A stretch of DNA of 64,000 bases from Aptenodytes patagonicus (lineage: Eukaryota; Chordata; Aves; Sphenisciformes; Spheniscidae): contig NC_134949.1 in the NCBI RefSeq assembly GCF_965638725.1, positions 50,682,151 to 50,746,150 on the forward strand, written 5' to 3'. The position numbers were made by a program, and so were the translations under genes. This document shows positions 1 to 14,068 of this stretch, one piece after another (position 1 is the first letter of the stretch; every line of letters starts with the position of its first letter). The notes beneath the pieces were generated by a model. It was given only the letters and a program-made list of their open reading frames with translations. It was not told the origin of the DNA and ran no database searches.

Positions 1-345
1 GTTGACAAGGCAGGGCCGTTTATCAGTCTCTTGCCTGACCTCATTTGGAGCTCAGCTAGAGATGACGCACTGGGTGTCACCGGGCGCTGTCGCCTGCCCT
101 CAGGGGCTGCCAGCTCAGGACCTCTGCAGACCCTCTGATGCTCTCCAGAGAGACACAGCTCTTTCCATTTGCCAGGCACATCAATTTGGGCTGAATGTGG
201 GTCACCCAAGCATGACGCATAGTGCTAAAAACGCCGAAGCTCTGCCTCCAGTGTCCTGCAGCCCATTTTAATCCCACCTAGTCTTCACTTTCCCAGGGTG
301 GAAAGCCCACCGTCCTGGGGTAGCTGAAAGAAACTGAGCCTCTTA

Positions 346-363
346 TGCTGCTGCTGCTGCTGC
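346..363 (+). repeat. (TGC)6 trinucleotide repeat
   Basis: Six perfect TGC units lie in noncoding sequence. The run is short and probably stable. Confidence 0.9.
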
Positions 364-2882
364 TTACATGGTCTTACCTCTTGCCGCACAAAGGGTCACA
401 CACTAAATGTGGCCTTCAGGGATGTGTGTAGTATAAATTAAATTAAAAGAGAAAGTGCAGATGGAGCTACTAGTACCATAAAGGTACGTGACGCTACCTG
501 ATTCTTTTCACCATAAAACCCTGTTTTTCAGCTGTTTATAATTTTGTCAGACTCTGGGGGAGGGCAGGAGGAAGTTTTCCATGCCAGGTGTCTCCCTACA
601 GCCGAATCTTTTAGTTAATTATTTGATAGAGTTTCAGCAAAGTCATTTAGCCATTTCCAAGAATGAAACTGGGAACAGGGGAAGGAGAGAGAAATGTTGT
701 CAAGGCAACAGTAATCCCATTATTTTCTAACTTCTGAGTGCCTGAGTAGGCAACCTTTATCTTCTTTTCATGCCATTTTTGTACATAATAATAATGTTGG
801 AGACAATTATTCTCATCAGTTTTAAGAAAAGAGCATGCCGGGGTAGTGAAGGGACAGTGAGACATGCATTTGCAAACAAAACAAACTGGCACCTTCATAT
901 TGTTGGCTGCTGGATCTCCCGCTGCTATTTTGAAAACAGGCTTTCAGGGCCTAACTACTCTGTTAGCAACATCTCTTTAAATTACCCTCCATCCGGACAA
1001 GATCAAGAAACTCATTTCCCCGGCTTGAAGTGCAATTGGCAGCCTCCACGCGTTCTGGTATTGAAATCATTGAGCATATGTTAGTGTTCAGTAATCATTT
1101 CCCTCCAGATTTTATGGCTCATTGTCATTTTTCACACAACAAAATGTTTTAAATGAGGAGAAAGGCTCTTCTTTATGTTTTGGGGAATGTCCCTGGGGAG
1201 AGAATTTTAATTTCTGCATGATGGGGGAGACTTTTAAATCATATTGCATCAGTTACCATTTGTCAGAAAGATGTGTTCTTACTAGAAACTGAGCCTACAG
1301 CACATTTGTGAAGTGTACTAAATGAAAGAAAAAAATGAAAAGAAAAGAAAAAATAATTGGCCTTTCAGGAGTCCTGCTGGATTTTCATGCTTTCCCTACC
1401 CTTCTCTAGAGCAAATGAAGTCTGACAAAAAATTTCAGGGTTTTGGTTTTTTTTTTCCATTGGAAAAATATAGATCTGTCAATACTGGCAGTCCATACAG
1501 GAATCTAGATCAGAGAATGTTTTAGGAAAAACAAGCAGAGAGGAATGTGGCAGTCACTCTTGAATAGAACATTTTGTGTTTCCATTCAGAAAATACTTTA
1601 TTTCCAAATTTGTTTTTGTGTTTTTACATTTTTCTATTGTTTTTCTTTGACTCTCTTCTGGTATTTTAATACCATTGCTCTGTATTGCTATATTTTCATA
1701 CTGCAAAGTATGGAGGCAACAATTCCTAGCAAATAGAAACCACTGGCTTACAGCAAATGAAATTTAAATTCTATTCAGGGTTTTGCCACTGCACTTCTGG
1801 CCTGTACGACAAGCCATTTTGTTTCTGTTTCTCCATTCCCCAGCCCATGAAATGGGAATGATATACGATCTCACTGATTAGGTACATTGACATCTATGAT
1901 AAAAGGCTCTGTGGAAAAGCTGGGTTTCATTATTTGTACATTATATATAAAATACATAGTATGAGAAAGTGTTTACCTATGCATAAAAAATCTAATGGGC
2001 ATGAGATCAGACATGTTATCAGAGACGTCAATATTATTCATTTTGTTCTTATTCAGGTTGAAAGGTCTCCAAAAGTAGGACTTTTTCCACAGAAAAGAAG
2101 TCTTCCTTGGCTTCTGCTCATGTTTTGCACCACCCAGCAGGGCCTGGGTCTTTGATTTGCCCAGGGTATTACCCCACTGTGCTACCTCCCACATCATCAG
2201 AGCTTGTCACCTTTCTGCTATAGAAGCTGAGCTCACATTTCTTTTTCAAGTATGTTCTGACAACCCATGCAGCTTTGTACCTAGCTAATACGTGCGTAGG
2301 TATTGAATCCAATTTAGCACTGTACGCCAATTAAGTAAATGCACTTTGAAAACAGATGTGACATTTAAAAAATCCCAGCACATCCTATTTCAGCAAAACA
2401 CCAAGCAAAACATTAGCAGTGCTATGAAGAATTTCTCAGAATATCAGAGACGATTTTACTACAGCAACAACAACAACAAAAATAAACCCGTGGCAGGAAC
2501 AGGAAAACACACTTGTTAAATAACAGCCAAATCAGCCAGTGTGAAAATCTGACAAGAAGTTATTGGTTGCAAAGGAGTACGTGTGCGTGCATACACCACA
2601 TCACCGCCACAGAGATACAGGATGTTGTTAGTACAATGCTAACCTTCACTCAGTTGTCATTAAACCACAGGCTGTGCTCGCTCTTGGGTTCTTTAACTAA
2701 TTCTGAGACACATTTCATGGAATCAGCTGTTCTGCTGTATAACTTAGACCAACTGTTCTCCACCTGACAGGGTGAACTAGGCCACTTCTCATGTGGGCAG
2801 CACTGAAGAAACAAAGCCACATGTGCTTTCTGCTCCTCCCCAGCCCCCTCAAAAACAAACTATTGTGGTAGTGCATAGGGAA

Positions 2883-3005
2883 CTTGGACCCCACACCTGC
2901 AAATGCTTAAATGTGTGCTGAATTTTACTCCTGAACTTCCCAGTTTGACCTAGTGCAGGGTTTAATCCTGCCTGTAATTAAATAAGTGACAGGATTCCCA
3001 CTGGG
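2883..3005 (+). mobile_element. candidate relic of a palindromic amniote MITE
   Basis: The left part (CCTGCAAATGCTTAAATGTG, then TTTACTC), the centre (CCCAGTTTGACCTAGTG) and the right part (AAGTGACAGGATTCCC) follow in order the layout of abundant palindromic repeats in turtles and crocodilians. As I remember them, those have ends near CCTGCAAACACTTA and a centre near CCCATTGACTTCAGTGGG. The copy is diverged and has no open frame. Assignment rests on remembered consensus, and borders are approximate. Confidence 0.35.
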
Positions 3006-6000
3006 AGGAAGTTAAGTTCTTGTGCCTTTGCAGGAATAGGAATATGGTTCTATGCCCACAGAAGTACATGTGCTTTTTCTCACTAATCATGCATTAATCA
3101 AACCTTCTGTTCCAAATAACAACAATAATTAAGTACACTGCATTCCCAAGAGGCAGGTATAGTGGTGCAGGCAAGGGTCAACACGGTTCATGCAGTTCTA
3201 ACATGGTCAATATAGAGTTTGCTCATTGCTGGGCTTAGTAAACAAACATGGATGCTGTTCATCTGTCATTTTAGTTACTGCTGTAGCACTGGCATGATGG
3301 AGAAATCCACAGCTGTGAAACAGCAGCTGGCAGCTGTATTTCCTGCATTACTCCTATCAAAGAGGTAAAACACCTGATACTTTTCTAGCTTTTCCAGAAA
3401 TGTAAAGGTGCGTTGCGAAGAGTAACAAAAGCCTTGTTATGGCCGCATATACATACATGCACAGATACAGTGACATCTCTGTAATTACTGAGAAACTGAG
3501 GGTCAGACACGAAAGAAACTGAAGTTTTTCAAAAGTAGACAGTAACTAAAACTAGAAATGGGCCATAGATGTCCTCACTCACAGCCTTCCTTTGAACATT
3601 CAGGGACGGTTCAAACAAGAAACAACAGCAAACATAGCAGCATCGAGCAAGCATTAATGGGCTTGAGGAGGTGGGCTCCCCGTGAATGCTCTGCAGTTTT
3701 TGGTCCTATAGGCATTTGCAACATGCTGAAACGCTCCAGTGTCGCTCTCTTCTCACCTAAGCAATGTGTCTGACCTTCCCGTATCAACTCTTGTGCAACA
3801 TGGACAGCATGAGAGCTTTAACCAGGTAAGACATATAAAAGCCAACATACATGACTGCAGTTACGTTATCTGTCTTGGATGCTTTTGCTCAGGGATTGCC
3901 ACGGCTTCATTTGCTGAATAGTGAATGAATGGCACTTTTGCAGATTTAACCTTTGCTTTATGTTACTTCTCATTTCTCTGAGTCACAAGGAGTTTGTTCT
4001 CTGTTCTTCAGCTCACCTGCAGAAAGCACAATTTCCTTCCTCTGCCACAGAACATGTACACGCAGTGTAGAGACAGAAGAAACACTGTTATCATTTCTCC
4101 TTGGCTGATTTGAAGAGATCAAGTAGCTAAAAGCAACAGTGTCTCTACCTTGTTTACATTCCCGCTGAGCAGGTACAGGCAGGGCACAGACCCAGATGTG
4201 TCTACCAGGGCACCGCTGCGCACACACAAAAACTCCTCTAGAAATTGAAGCTCTGCCAAAGGGGAACTCAAGGGTCTTTTCACAGTATCTAAGGTGGGGA
4301 TTAACGCTTGCAATTGTGTGTGCAGTTTTTAATTTCCTTGGGGCAACATTTCTCATGCCATAAAGGCATAATTCTGTGGTTTATTTTGCTTCTAGTTACT
4401 CAGCATACCTCTCATAAAAAGAGTAATAGAATATTATCTGACTTGCTCTTGCTGTTTTACAGATCGTATTTTGCCAGCAGCGCCTTGTCCAGTCTGAGGA
4501 TGCTTTCAAAGCACTAGTCAAAAAGGACTGTTTTCCACATTTGTTAATGATTTACTTCTCCTTTCATGTTAATTTCCTAAATGTCTGACACGGCCCAAAC
4601 TTTCACATGCAATTCCTGAATCTGAGTACCTCCTCTTTTGCATATCTGACAACAGAACAAAATTTTTCTGAGAATGACTCTAAGGACTTTCAGAAAGTCA
4701 AGCCTCTTAAACATTGCTCACATTGGATTTAGCCAGAACTGTGATAGCCCAAATAATTAGGCATTTTTTGAAAATATGAGCAAAATTTGTACTCTTTCTA
4801 GGGAGGCTTTTCAATGCTGAATGCTTAAATAGTGACATCTTCCCACCGATGGGCCAGTGGGGTGGCACATGTGGTAAGTTTCAGAAGAGCTCTGTTCTTG
4901 TCCCTCCTTGTTCATAGAGCTAGGGCAAATGTCCCTACATACAAATTTTCACAGCCTCATTTGTGGAGTGATTTGAAATGCATTAAAGAAAAGTGTTCCT
5001 CAAATTTGAGATGTTGTTAGAAATAGTTTGTTAGCTATGAATCCTCACTCCTTCCCTCCACCAGAAATATTTATTTCAGCAAGTGAGATGTTGCTTTATA
5101 TCTTGAAGACTGCATATTTGCCCTGACACAAGCCTCCTCTGACCCTTTCCACAGATACAGCTCAGAAAAATCACCATGGTCCAAAACCTTTAAGTTTTAT
5201 ATGTAGACACAATGACTTGAGTAAGATGGACCTCATCTTCTTTCCAGCAAGGCCAGAGATTGACCTGCCAGAGGTGTAGTTGAGCAGGATTTTGCCCTGC
5301 ATCCACACAAACAGCACCAGGATCCAAAGGTGGAGAAATGAGCAGGGCTTTCTGAGCCAGGGAGATGGCTTCCACTGAAGCCCGTGCCCATATGGCTCCT
5401 CATCTCTTCCCTGGCCATGTACACTTGACTGCTCCACTCATGCGGTGCGCACTTTGCTGCAGACACTAACAGGAGCATGCACTTGGGATGGCATTGCTAA
5501 GGGCCAGCAATATCCCTGTCACCAGCTGCAGCAGGGATGGGCCATCTCTGATTCACGGGCAGCATGTGCAAAAAATATGGACTTTGCTGCTGGAGAAGGG
5601 AAGAGGCAGGGAGGGTCAGATCCAGCCAGCAGGGAGGAAAGGAAAACAACCAAAGTGAGAGGGAGACAGGGTATCTTGGGAAACTGCAAATGTCTTATCT
5701 AACAGGCTCCCAGGGTCATAACACCACCAGTTTGGCCCATTGCCCCAGACATTTCTTCCAGTTGTTCCCAGTGTCATATGGCCCTGAATGCCTGCCGCCT
5801 TCTGCTGCACTGACACTTGTCTACTTTTCCATTGCAATTAATAAAGCCCTAACTGCCTTTGTGCAGTTCTTGTGAACCCTGCTTAGTGGTGATACATTAA
5901 TTCTCTTGGAAAAGTTTGCAACATTTAAATCTAATTGGTCTTGGCAAGGAGGGACAGACACACTATTGCTAAACTGTCAGCAGCTCGCATTGCAGTGACT

Positions 6001-9000
6001 GGTTCAAACTTCTAGGGTTTAACTGGGAAAAAAGCTGGGGGAAAAACCTTCTGGAGCTGTAACAGTTTCCAGTGAAACAAGCAGTGCTTGCACAAAGCCT
6101 GCTGTGCTGCTCCGAGCTTCACTCTGACTTTTGCTGTTTAACTGCTTGAAATTTTACACAGTCATTACTGAGAAGATTTTTTTCAAATAATAATTTGAGT
6201 AACCAGTGTCTTCATCATGACTTCTGTTGTTAGACATTCACATCTAAGCTGAGCTACTGTAGCAATCTCCACTGAAGCGGAAAGCTACACGCAAGTGGGG
6301 AAGTGATGCCTGGATGAGCTGAAGTAACTTCCTAAGGTTATGCATAAAATCTGTGGCTTGATGCAGGAAATGAGCTCAGATCTTGCAAGTCATGGTCCAG
6401 TGCCTGCGCCCACACAGATAGTGGTCATGAGTCGTTCTGCCAAATGACAATACTAAAGAGGAAAGTACACTTCTTAGAAATGGCGAAACCCAAGCTCAAA
6501 AAGGCAAACAAAACCTCAGCACCGTAAAATCCTTCCATGGATGATGTGGAATGAGCACCTGTGCATGGCCAGGATGAAATTCACCCTTTTGAGAACGGCT
6601 ATCCCCAAGCCGGAGCACCCCAGAGAGCTCTCACTGTGAACAAAGTCTCGCAATAACTGTGGGCAATGACAAAACATCCTTGGCAGCTTTAGCTGTGCTG
6701 GAGCCAGCTGTGTCTGCTCCCTTTGTAAAGCAAGGAAGAGAGGGAGGATGTCTGTCAGAAGCAGGCACGGCCACCCCCTGCCCTCCTGGCAGCAGCAAGA
6801 GCAGCAAGCTGGCTCTCCTCAGCACTCCCCACATGTCTCCGTCCCATGTCCATTCTGCCTCTAGCTCTGCTTTCTGGCAGGAAGCAATTTTTTTATTATT
6901 ATTTTTTTTTGGCCAGCATTGCCAAGAAGCCTTGAGCTGGCTCTGCAAAGCCCCACTGAAATCCCAAAGAAAGGCATAAATCTGAGATTTGTTAGCTTTG
7001 GCTCAGGGATAAATCTCACCTGCAGCGTCCAGATGGCCAGTTTCTGCATTCATTGGATCTACTGCAGTTTAAGATAGCACGTCCAAAGACATGTCCAAAG
7101 GTAGGAGCTGGCCAAACAGTAAACAAGAGTTCAGTTCATACACCAGCAGAGACCGTATTACATTCTTAACTGCCTCTGGGTGACATGAACGTCCCTGTGA
7201 AAAGTATCCTGTGCCTGGAAAGCAAGGGACTGCAGCAGCTGCCCTGCTTCAACCCAGAGATCTTTTCTCCGAGGCCACTGTGTTGCATTGCTCCAAGAAT
7301 CACAGATTTATCTCCTCCACGTGCCAGCTCTTGGCAGACCTACCTATTAAATACGCAACACATAGTATGACACTTTGACAGCTGCTCTGCCATGGACATA
7401 TCTTACAGTCCTGTTACTATTCTCCTTCTCAGCTGTGGCAAAAGTTGCCTCAGGAAGCCTGAAGGACAGTATCAGCAATGTTAGTGGGCACTGGGGTCTG
7501 CCTAGGGCCTCCAGTAGAGCTCTACCCTCCACACTGCTGATAGATTAACTATTTCTACTGATTTGTCAACTTCTAATATATTACACAAAAAGCAGAATGA
7601 TCTAATGGCTTTGTTAGCAGCAACCAAAACAATGAAAAAAAAAACCCAACCGAACAGGAAGAACACTGTAGTGGTTTGTAACTTAATTTCAATTTGCAGA
7701 TCACCTGCTATTTTCCACCTGAGGTGTGAATGCTATGAGAAATTTCATATATGAAGGTCCAGCCTTTATGAGTATTATTTTTATTTTTGAGACACCTTTG
7801 GCTCAGAACAGTGAACTGTTCTCTTTTGGACTTAATTTCTCAAATATTTCTTTACCGTATAGACATAGACTACAACTTCTGCGTCAGTGAACCATAGACT
7901 ATGTAAGGATATTTGCAATTGGGACTAATGACATGCAGATTCATAGCTCTGGGTTTCTGCTGAGAGGGAGAGAGTTGAATAGTACTTGGCATCAGGCTGG
8001 AAATAGGAAGCTGCAAAATCTAGGGTCTATGGCAATAGTCTGAAAAAACATAGCAAATATTAAGAATCCAGGTCAGCTGCACTGGTAGCTCACTGTGTTG
8101 CCTTCAGCTGGTCTCTGTCAGCAAACCCACAAGCATCTCACATGAAATGAGCTTTAGTGGTCCCCACACATAGGTGAACACACACAGAGTATCCAGTAAG
8201 ACAACCATAAAATTTACCTAGCAAACTGCACAACAACTGGCAGGAGATATCTGGCTGCTGTTTGAAAGATTAATGGCAAATCAGCAATATCCTTCATGCC
8301 TAGCTTCACACAGCTTTGTTTATTATTTATTATTTATAGGGCAGCTGAGAGAAAATTCTAGGATGATCGACCTCTATTTAGTAAGTGGTACAGTGTGCAC
8401 AAGGGAAAAAAGTGGAAAAGGCCATGTGCACCTCCTGTATGAAAAAAGCCTATAAGCAAACAATTCACACTCTAGTAGTTCTCATGCTGCCTATAGGATT
8501 CACACAATAGGATAGTGTGAATTTATTTGTCCAGAAACAATGAGTTATTGTCTCTTCAATTCTGACAAGTGTGAAGTGCAAGGATAAAGGTCTGGAAATG
8601 CTATCACAAGACATATTTGAGCAATGAGATTTTAACAGGTACCCATGTGCTGGGCTACTTCCCTCTTCAGGTTGCACTCTTCGTCTTATACCAAGGATAG
8701 GCAAAAGCCTTTGCCAAATTACTTTGAGATTCAGGAACATGAGGCTGGATGGCTTTTACAAGAGACGGCAAATTGCAGACAGAGTGTTATTAACCTACTA
8801 CAATTGGGACAGATACATGAAATGTGAAAAGAGAACAGGAAGGAAAATACTCCATAAAGACTTGTCTACTCACACAGGTTACACTTTTATCTGGATTTTA
8901 TGGAGGCATATGGTATTGTGACATCTCTCTCCTTACATTTGGATGGTTTATGTATCATTCCTTACCATTTCAAAATGATGGTGAGAAAATGGGGGAAAAT

Positions 9001-9184
9001 CTGTTGTGAGTAAAAATTTCTCAGCATTTCCAGGAATGTTCGCCTTTCCTGGAGGGAAGAGTTCCAGCTACTGTTTCAGTAACCCATCCTGTTGCACTGC
9101 CAGCTTGTTTGGTCTCTTTAAAAAAGGGTCGTACAACTAGCACTAAAATCCTCTTCAGCACAGAGAGCAGGCGTACAGCATAAA

Positions 9185-9925
9185 ACCGTAACAAGTGCCT
9201 ACTGAGTCAGACCACTGGTCCATGTTGCACGGTATTCTTTTTTAACACTGAAAAAACAGATGCTATTCGGGAAGTGCACGTGAGTGAGGACACATTTTTC
9301 TCTCCTTTCCCCTTGCTAGAGGGCATCTCCTTGCCTATTGCCTCTAGTATTCACAAATGTGTCTTATCCCTTTCTGAATCTGCTGATAACATCTGCAAGT
9401 TCCAGAAGTTTGCTGCCCAATGAAAAAAGAAGTCTTTCCTTTTACTAACTTTAAGCTGATCCTCCACTAATTTAACCAAGTAGCGCAGGCCCACAGTTCC
9501 ACACTCAGTGTATCTGCCACCTTCATTTTATCACAAACCTCAACCTTCTGTTTTCCAAATTAAACAGCCCCTGATTTTGTAGTCTCTTCTCTTAAGGCAG
9601 CTGCTCCATCCTCTTGATCATTGTAACTGCCCTTTTCTGTACCTTCTCCATCTTCACTAAATCCTTCTTGAGCTGCAGAGACCAGGATTGCACATGGTAC
9701 TCAAGATGGGGGCACATCAGGTTTCGAATAGCAGAAAATCATGCTCCCTGTCCTGTTCTCAATATCCTTCCTGATGACGCCCAACATTCTGAGGGCTTAT
9801 TTGGCCATGCTGCACACTGAGTTGATTTTGGCAACAGCTACTCTAAGATCTCTTTCCTGAGTTGTAATGGCCAGTTTCAAGTTCAGCATCATGTAAGCAT
9901 GATTTAGATTATTAGATTACTAATG
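9185..9925 (-). mobile_element. ancient CR1-type LINE fragment (antisense)
   Basis: The plus strand keeps recognisable landmarks of antisense CR1 copies common in reptiles and birds. They are GAGTCAGACCACTGGTCCAT near 9206, AACTGCCCTTTTCTGTACCT near 9627, TGCACATGGTACTCAAGATG near 9690, and a stretch from GATGACGCCCAACATTCTGA (9772) to AAGATCTCTTTCCTGAGTTG near 9847. The element therefore lies in minus orientation, covering the end of the reverse transcriptase region and the 3' tail. It is heavily diverged with no intact frame, so it inserted long ago. Class assignment is fairly sure, subfamily unknown, and both borders are approximate. Confidence 0.75.
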
Positions 9926-12900
9926 TAAATACAGAACTCAAGCATATTTTAATACTATACCTAAAATTAAAATGGAAAACAGCCCTTTTTACAGTCCTTG
10001 GAACATGGATTTATTTCATCCTTTGACAACTTTTATAGCCTAAAATCTGATAACTGTTTTCAAGGAAAAAAATTTACAAAGTGTCTTAGAAAACTAATTT
10101 TGTAAGCATTTGCTTGGGCATCTGAAGTACAGCAGGTTACTATCAAAAGAGGTCTGCTCACTTTTCAGGATTAAAATTTAAAGCAGACATCCTTCTAAGC
10201 TTGGCAAGTTCTTAGTCTTATTTTTGTATTGATATCTATATAATGGTTATAAATTCATTACAAATTTAACATTATTAATTCATTGAGAATTGATTGCATT
10301 AGGCATTGCACTTCTGATAACTCATCAGAACTGTCACCACACACAACGTATAAAGCAGTTATATTCAATCAAACTAAATATTGGATGTTATAGCTAAGTT
10401 TGACAGATAAATTTTAAAGATAAAGCCAAAACCAAAGCAGGGCATAGGATGAAATTTCCCTATGTGCTGAAAGTTGCTGTCAAACTATATACTATGTGTC
10501 CCACTTTTAAACTATGGCATTGGAGGGAATTTCACCTATTATAAACTGGAGCTATTTATTGTTTTTGCAGATATTTTTACCAGTTCACTGGACTCTTACA
10601 TATGTGTATGGAAATCACCTGCCTCAGAGGATTGCTTTTGCTCTAAGTGAACTTGGCTGTTTTGCTAAATCTGCTCCTTGTTTTCTACCAGGATGTTTTG
10701 GAAGTGGACTAGACAGCAGCCCCACCGATTGCTACAAAAACAGCATTTACCAGACAGAGGAACTGATGCTTATGGATTTGTGCCAAAAACAATTGACCTG
10801 GTTATCCTGACTGGGTAAATATCAGAATATTGGTTGTAAAGAGTCTGAGAGAAGTGTATTCATGTCTTGGTTCTAAAATCCTGTTCATTGATACTTTTGC
10901 CAAAGGGAATGAAAAATAAATACACAGAATAGTTACTGTAAAAAACCACTGGATGCTTGTTCTACACTGTGTAAACTGCTGGAATATTCTTGGTCCTTGC
11001 CTCTTTATATGAATTCAGACTACTGAAATCTGTATGAGCTAAAGTCACCTGTTTGAAATTGCTGCACAGGCTGGAGAGAAGATTACCCTGTTTAAAGCAG
11101 CGCTGTTGGGTTTGATAGCCCCAAAAAGAAACACCTAATCATTTTAATTTTGTATTTCCTTAGTCTTGAATAATTTCCTACCTCCCTCTGCAGGTAACAA
11201 CTTGCGTCCTACCTCCCCTACTGAGAGCCCCAGCAAGCCCAAGATATGTAAGTGAAGGATTGCAGGGAAATCCTCCTGCCTCTGCACCTTCTGCACTGGA
11301 ACCTTGGACCCTTGTCATTTCAATACTCAATATTCTATCTCTGGCAGAGATGTCTTGCTAGCTCTCATCCTAGATGACTGTGTCTTCTCACAGGAGGACA
11401 GCAGGGAGAAAAGAAACACACTGGGAGATGGTGTCTCCCAGTTCGGCTGATAAATCTGCCTAGGCCAGCAGGTCTGTGTTCTGCCTCTACTTGGGGCTCA
11501 GACAAGACCACTCATTACCTCTCTGCTGTGCTAACGGTACATATTCTGGCTTGTGTCATGTAAAGATGACAAGAGGCTCTCAGAATACCCGGGGATGTCC
11601 TCATCTGCAAATCCATTTGAAAAATCCTGTATTTTGGGACAACATAGACCATTTCAATGCCAGGAATATTGCCTGCTTGAAGGAATATTCTTCACCTCAA
11701 GGACAATTTGTCTCTATCGGGAGAGTCTGCTGCAGAAAGGGTTGGATCTGGGGGCAGCAAGGAGATCATTCTGATTCCCCATCCCTCTTAACACGGATGG
11801 GAGGGTTTCAGCAGGGGTCTCCAGCAGTGTTATCCAACACATCAGAGTCTGGGGGGGCATCTTTGTGGATGTGAGAGGAAAGTGCAGCTCTTTTAAGTTA
11901 GGATGTGATGCTGTTGGGAATCAAGAAGGTCATTTCTATAACTGGAAACAAATTTCAAAAGCTGGCTGATTCTTGTTTGATCTTTTCAGACATGCCAGCT
12001 TAAAGCTAATCAGGCAAAGTAATTTTTTCTAGTCCTCTGAGTTTTGAGCTAATGTGTTTTGCTGGCTAAAGGACTTGATATTAGCCCTACCGTAAACAGC
12101 CATGAAATCTGAGATGTCTTTTGCCTCCTTGTGATTCATGCAGAGACCTGTAGCATTTTAAGCCCAGCAATCGGCATAGAAAATTGACTTGATCGAGATA
12201 AAAATGATGTTTTATTTATCAAAAATGAACTAGCTATCAAAGAGCTGATTAAAGTTGAAGAGTTAAAGCAAATTAGTGCTAAAAGAAGGGCAAAGAACAA
12301 AACCTCATTGCCATGCTCTCTCGTGTAAGTAGAGGAGAAACTGTGAATCCTTCCCGATTTCTGTATCATCACGTGACGAGGGGCAGCCAGCCTCAGAGCT
12401 GTGCCGGACTGCAGCACTCCTCGCTGCTGCTTTCATAACAGCACCGATTCTGCTGTGAGCAAATCCGAGCACACGAGTGCTCTGAAACAACGCTAGGTGC
12501 AATTCCTTCCCACTTGGTACCTGGGACAAATAGTTCCCCCAGTGTTAGCAGGTGAACTTTCATGAGTGAAGGGAAAAAGATTTGGTTCAATGTTCATATA
12601 CTTCAAATGAACTTTCTTCCCATATATATAAGTATAGAAACATAAACTCACTCCCTCTTTCCCAGGAAATTAACATCCGTGTTCATTGCTTTCCACATTC
12701 TCGGTTTTCAGGAAGAGCTGTAATCCAGCTACAGTCATAGCCCTCGACTTTTAATTTCCAGAGCAGTGCAGACTTTCAGACCCTCACAGCATTCCTCCTA
12801 ACACATCATCATTGCTGTGAGAGCAGAATCAGACCTACCATATCAGCCTGGGATCACTTTCTGTAACTGCACACTTGGCAGGAGGGGAGGAGGAAGGAGG

Positions 12901-13860
12901 GGAGAGCAGGGAGCTCTGCTGAGGTTGTAGCTGTGTGAATAAAAAACCCTGAAATTTTCATCTCTTGTAGACTTTGATGGAAAAATTGTTTGTTTCTTCT
13001 TAGCTCAGGGATGTCTTTGGCTGGAATTTAAGATTCAGAAAACAGAAAATCAGATCAGGTTTTAAGAAAGCAGTTAAAAGTCTTAAATGTCATCTAGATT
13101 TTAAATATCATGAAGGCACATCTGCTGTTCCCCTCCCCGCCCAGCCCCAAGTTAACATCTCAGAGCAATTTCTGTGGATTGCATGATGCCAGGATACCTG
13201 GTTGTTACTGCTCCAGTTGATGTTTTACTGGCAGGCTGCTGACAGCCAGCTTGTGTTTCTACCCTGCACAACAATGAAAGCAGACAGTTTGTGGGAATAA
13301 ACCATGGGGAAGGACACTGATAGGAAAACAGCTGTTTAAACATTAAGATAAGTATCTGAATAGTTCCTGACTGGGAGCTAATTTTTAACAATCTTTGTGG
13401 ATGTGGGCAGTCATGAGCAAAACATTGGAGACATCCATTTATAATTCCAGTCTGCAGGCAGAAAGGTTGGCCGTGTAACATCTTTATCTTCTAGGAAAAA
13501 GCCTTTCAGTTAAAGGACAACAGATCTAAAAAATGCTGAGCCACTCCTCCTGAGTAAGGGCCAAGTTCTGCTCCATCCAAGGAAATTTTGGAAGGGGCTA
13601 CGAAAGTACTGCCACATGTACTGGTGCAGAGCAGGGGCAAACATTTCTCCTCAGGGTCAGGTAAGGAGCACTTCCAGAAAGGGAACAGCAAATGCTGATT
13701 CTGCAGCCAAAAAGAGAGAAACAGGCTGATAGTTTAAGCAGACTCTCCCTTCCCAGCAACAGCATTTGCAGGAAGATTGTGGACTTCTTATATGAAGGTG
13801 TGCGGCAGATGAATCTGTGTAGTTAAACAGTAACTATCTTCTTTTAGGCAAACCATCCCA
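9926..13860. other. gene desert segment; no gene recognised
   Basis: This is AT-rich unique sequence between the CR1 relic and the pentanucleotide array. It contains a TCACGTGA E-box at 12369-12376 within a locally CpG-containing patch (12340-12480), and a 7-bp stem at 10312-10330. Its open frames have no recognisable domains. Confidence 0.55.
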
Positions 13861-14068
13861 TCCCTCCCCTCCCCTCCCCTCCCCTCCCCTCCCCTCCCCT
13901 CCCCTCCCCTCCCCTCCCCTCCCCTCCCCTCCTCTCCTCTCCCCTCCTCTCCTCTCCTCTCCCCTCCTCTCCTCTCCTCTCCTCTCCCCTCCCCTCCCCT
14001 CCCCTCCCCTCCCCTCCCCTCCCCTCCCCTCCCCTCCCCTCCCCTCCCCTCCCCTCCTCTCCTCTCCC
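13861..14068. repeat. pentanucleotide array (CCCCT/CCTCT)41
   Basis: About 41 uninterrupted 5-bp units. The flanks are pure CCCCT (about 13 and 14 units). The centre alternates CCTCT blocks of two, three and four units separated by single CCCCT units, and two CCTCT units close the array. The minus strand is a run of AGGGG/AGAGG and is strongly purine. The Gly/Glu/Arg-rich open frames on that strand are products of the repeat. Confidence 0.97.

Larger units (their letters stand above)
1..9184. other. gene desert segment; no coding exon recognised
   Basis: The segment is AT-rich unique sequence with short, unrelated open frames. It contains a (TGC)6 repeat at 346-363, a candidate MITE relic at about 2883-3005 and short AAC-rich runs near 2465 and 3118. 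No RNA gene or splice-supported exon was seen. Human BTG1 likewise sits in a large gene-poor interval, so distal regulatory elements are expected but cannot be picked out from one sequence. Confidence 0.6.
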
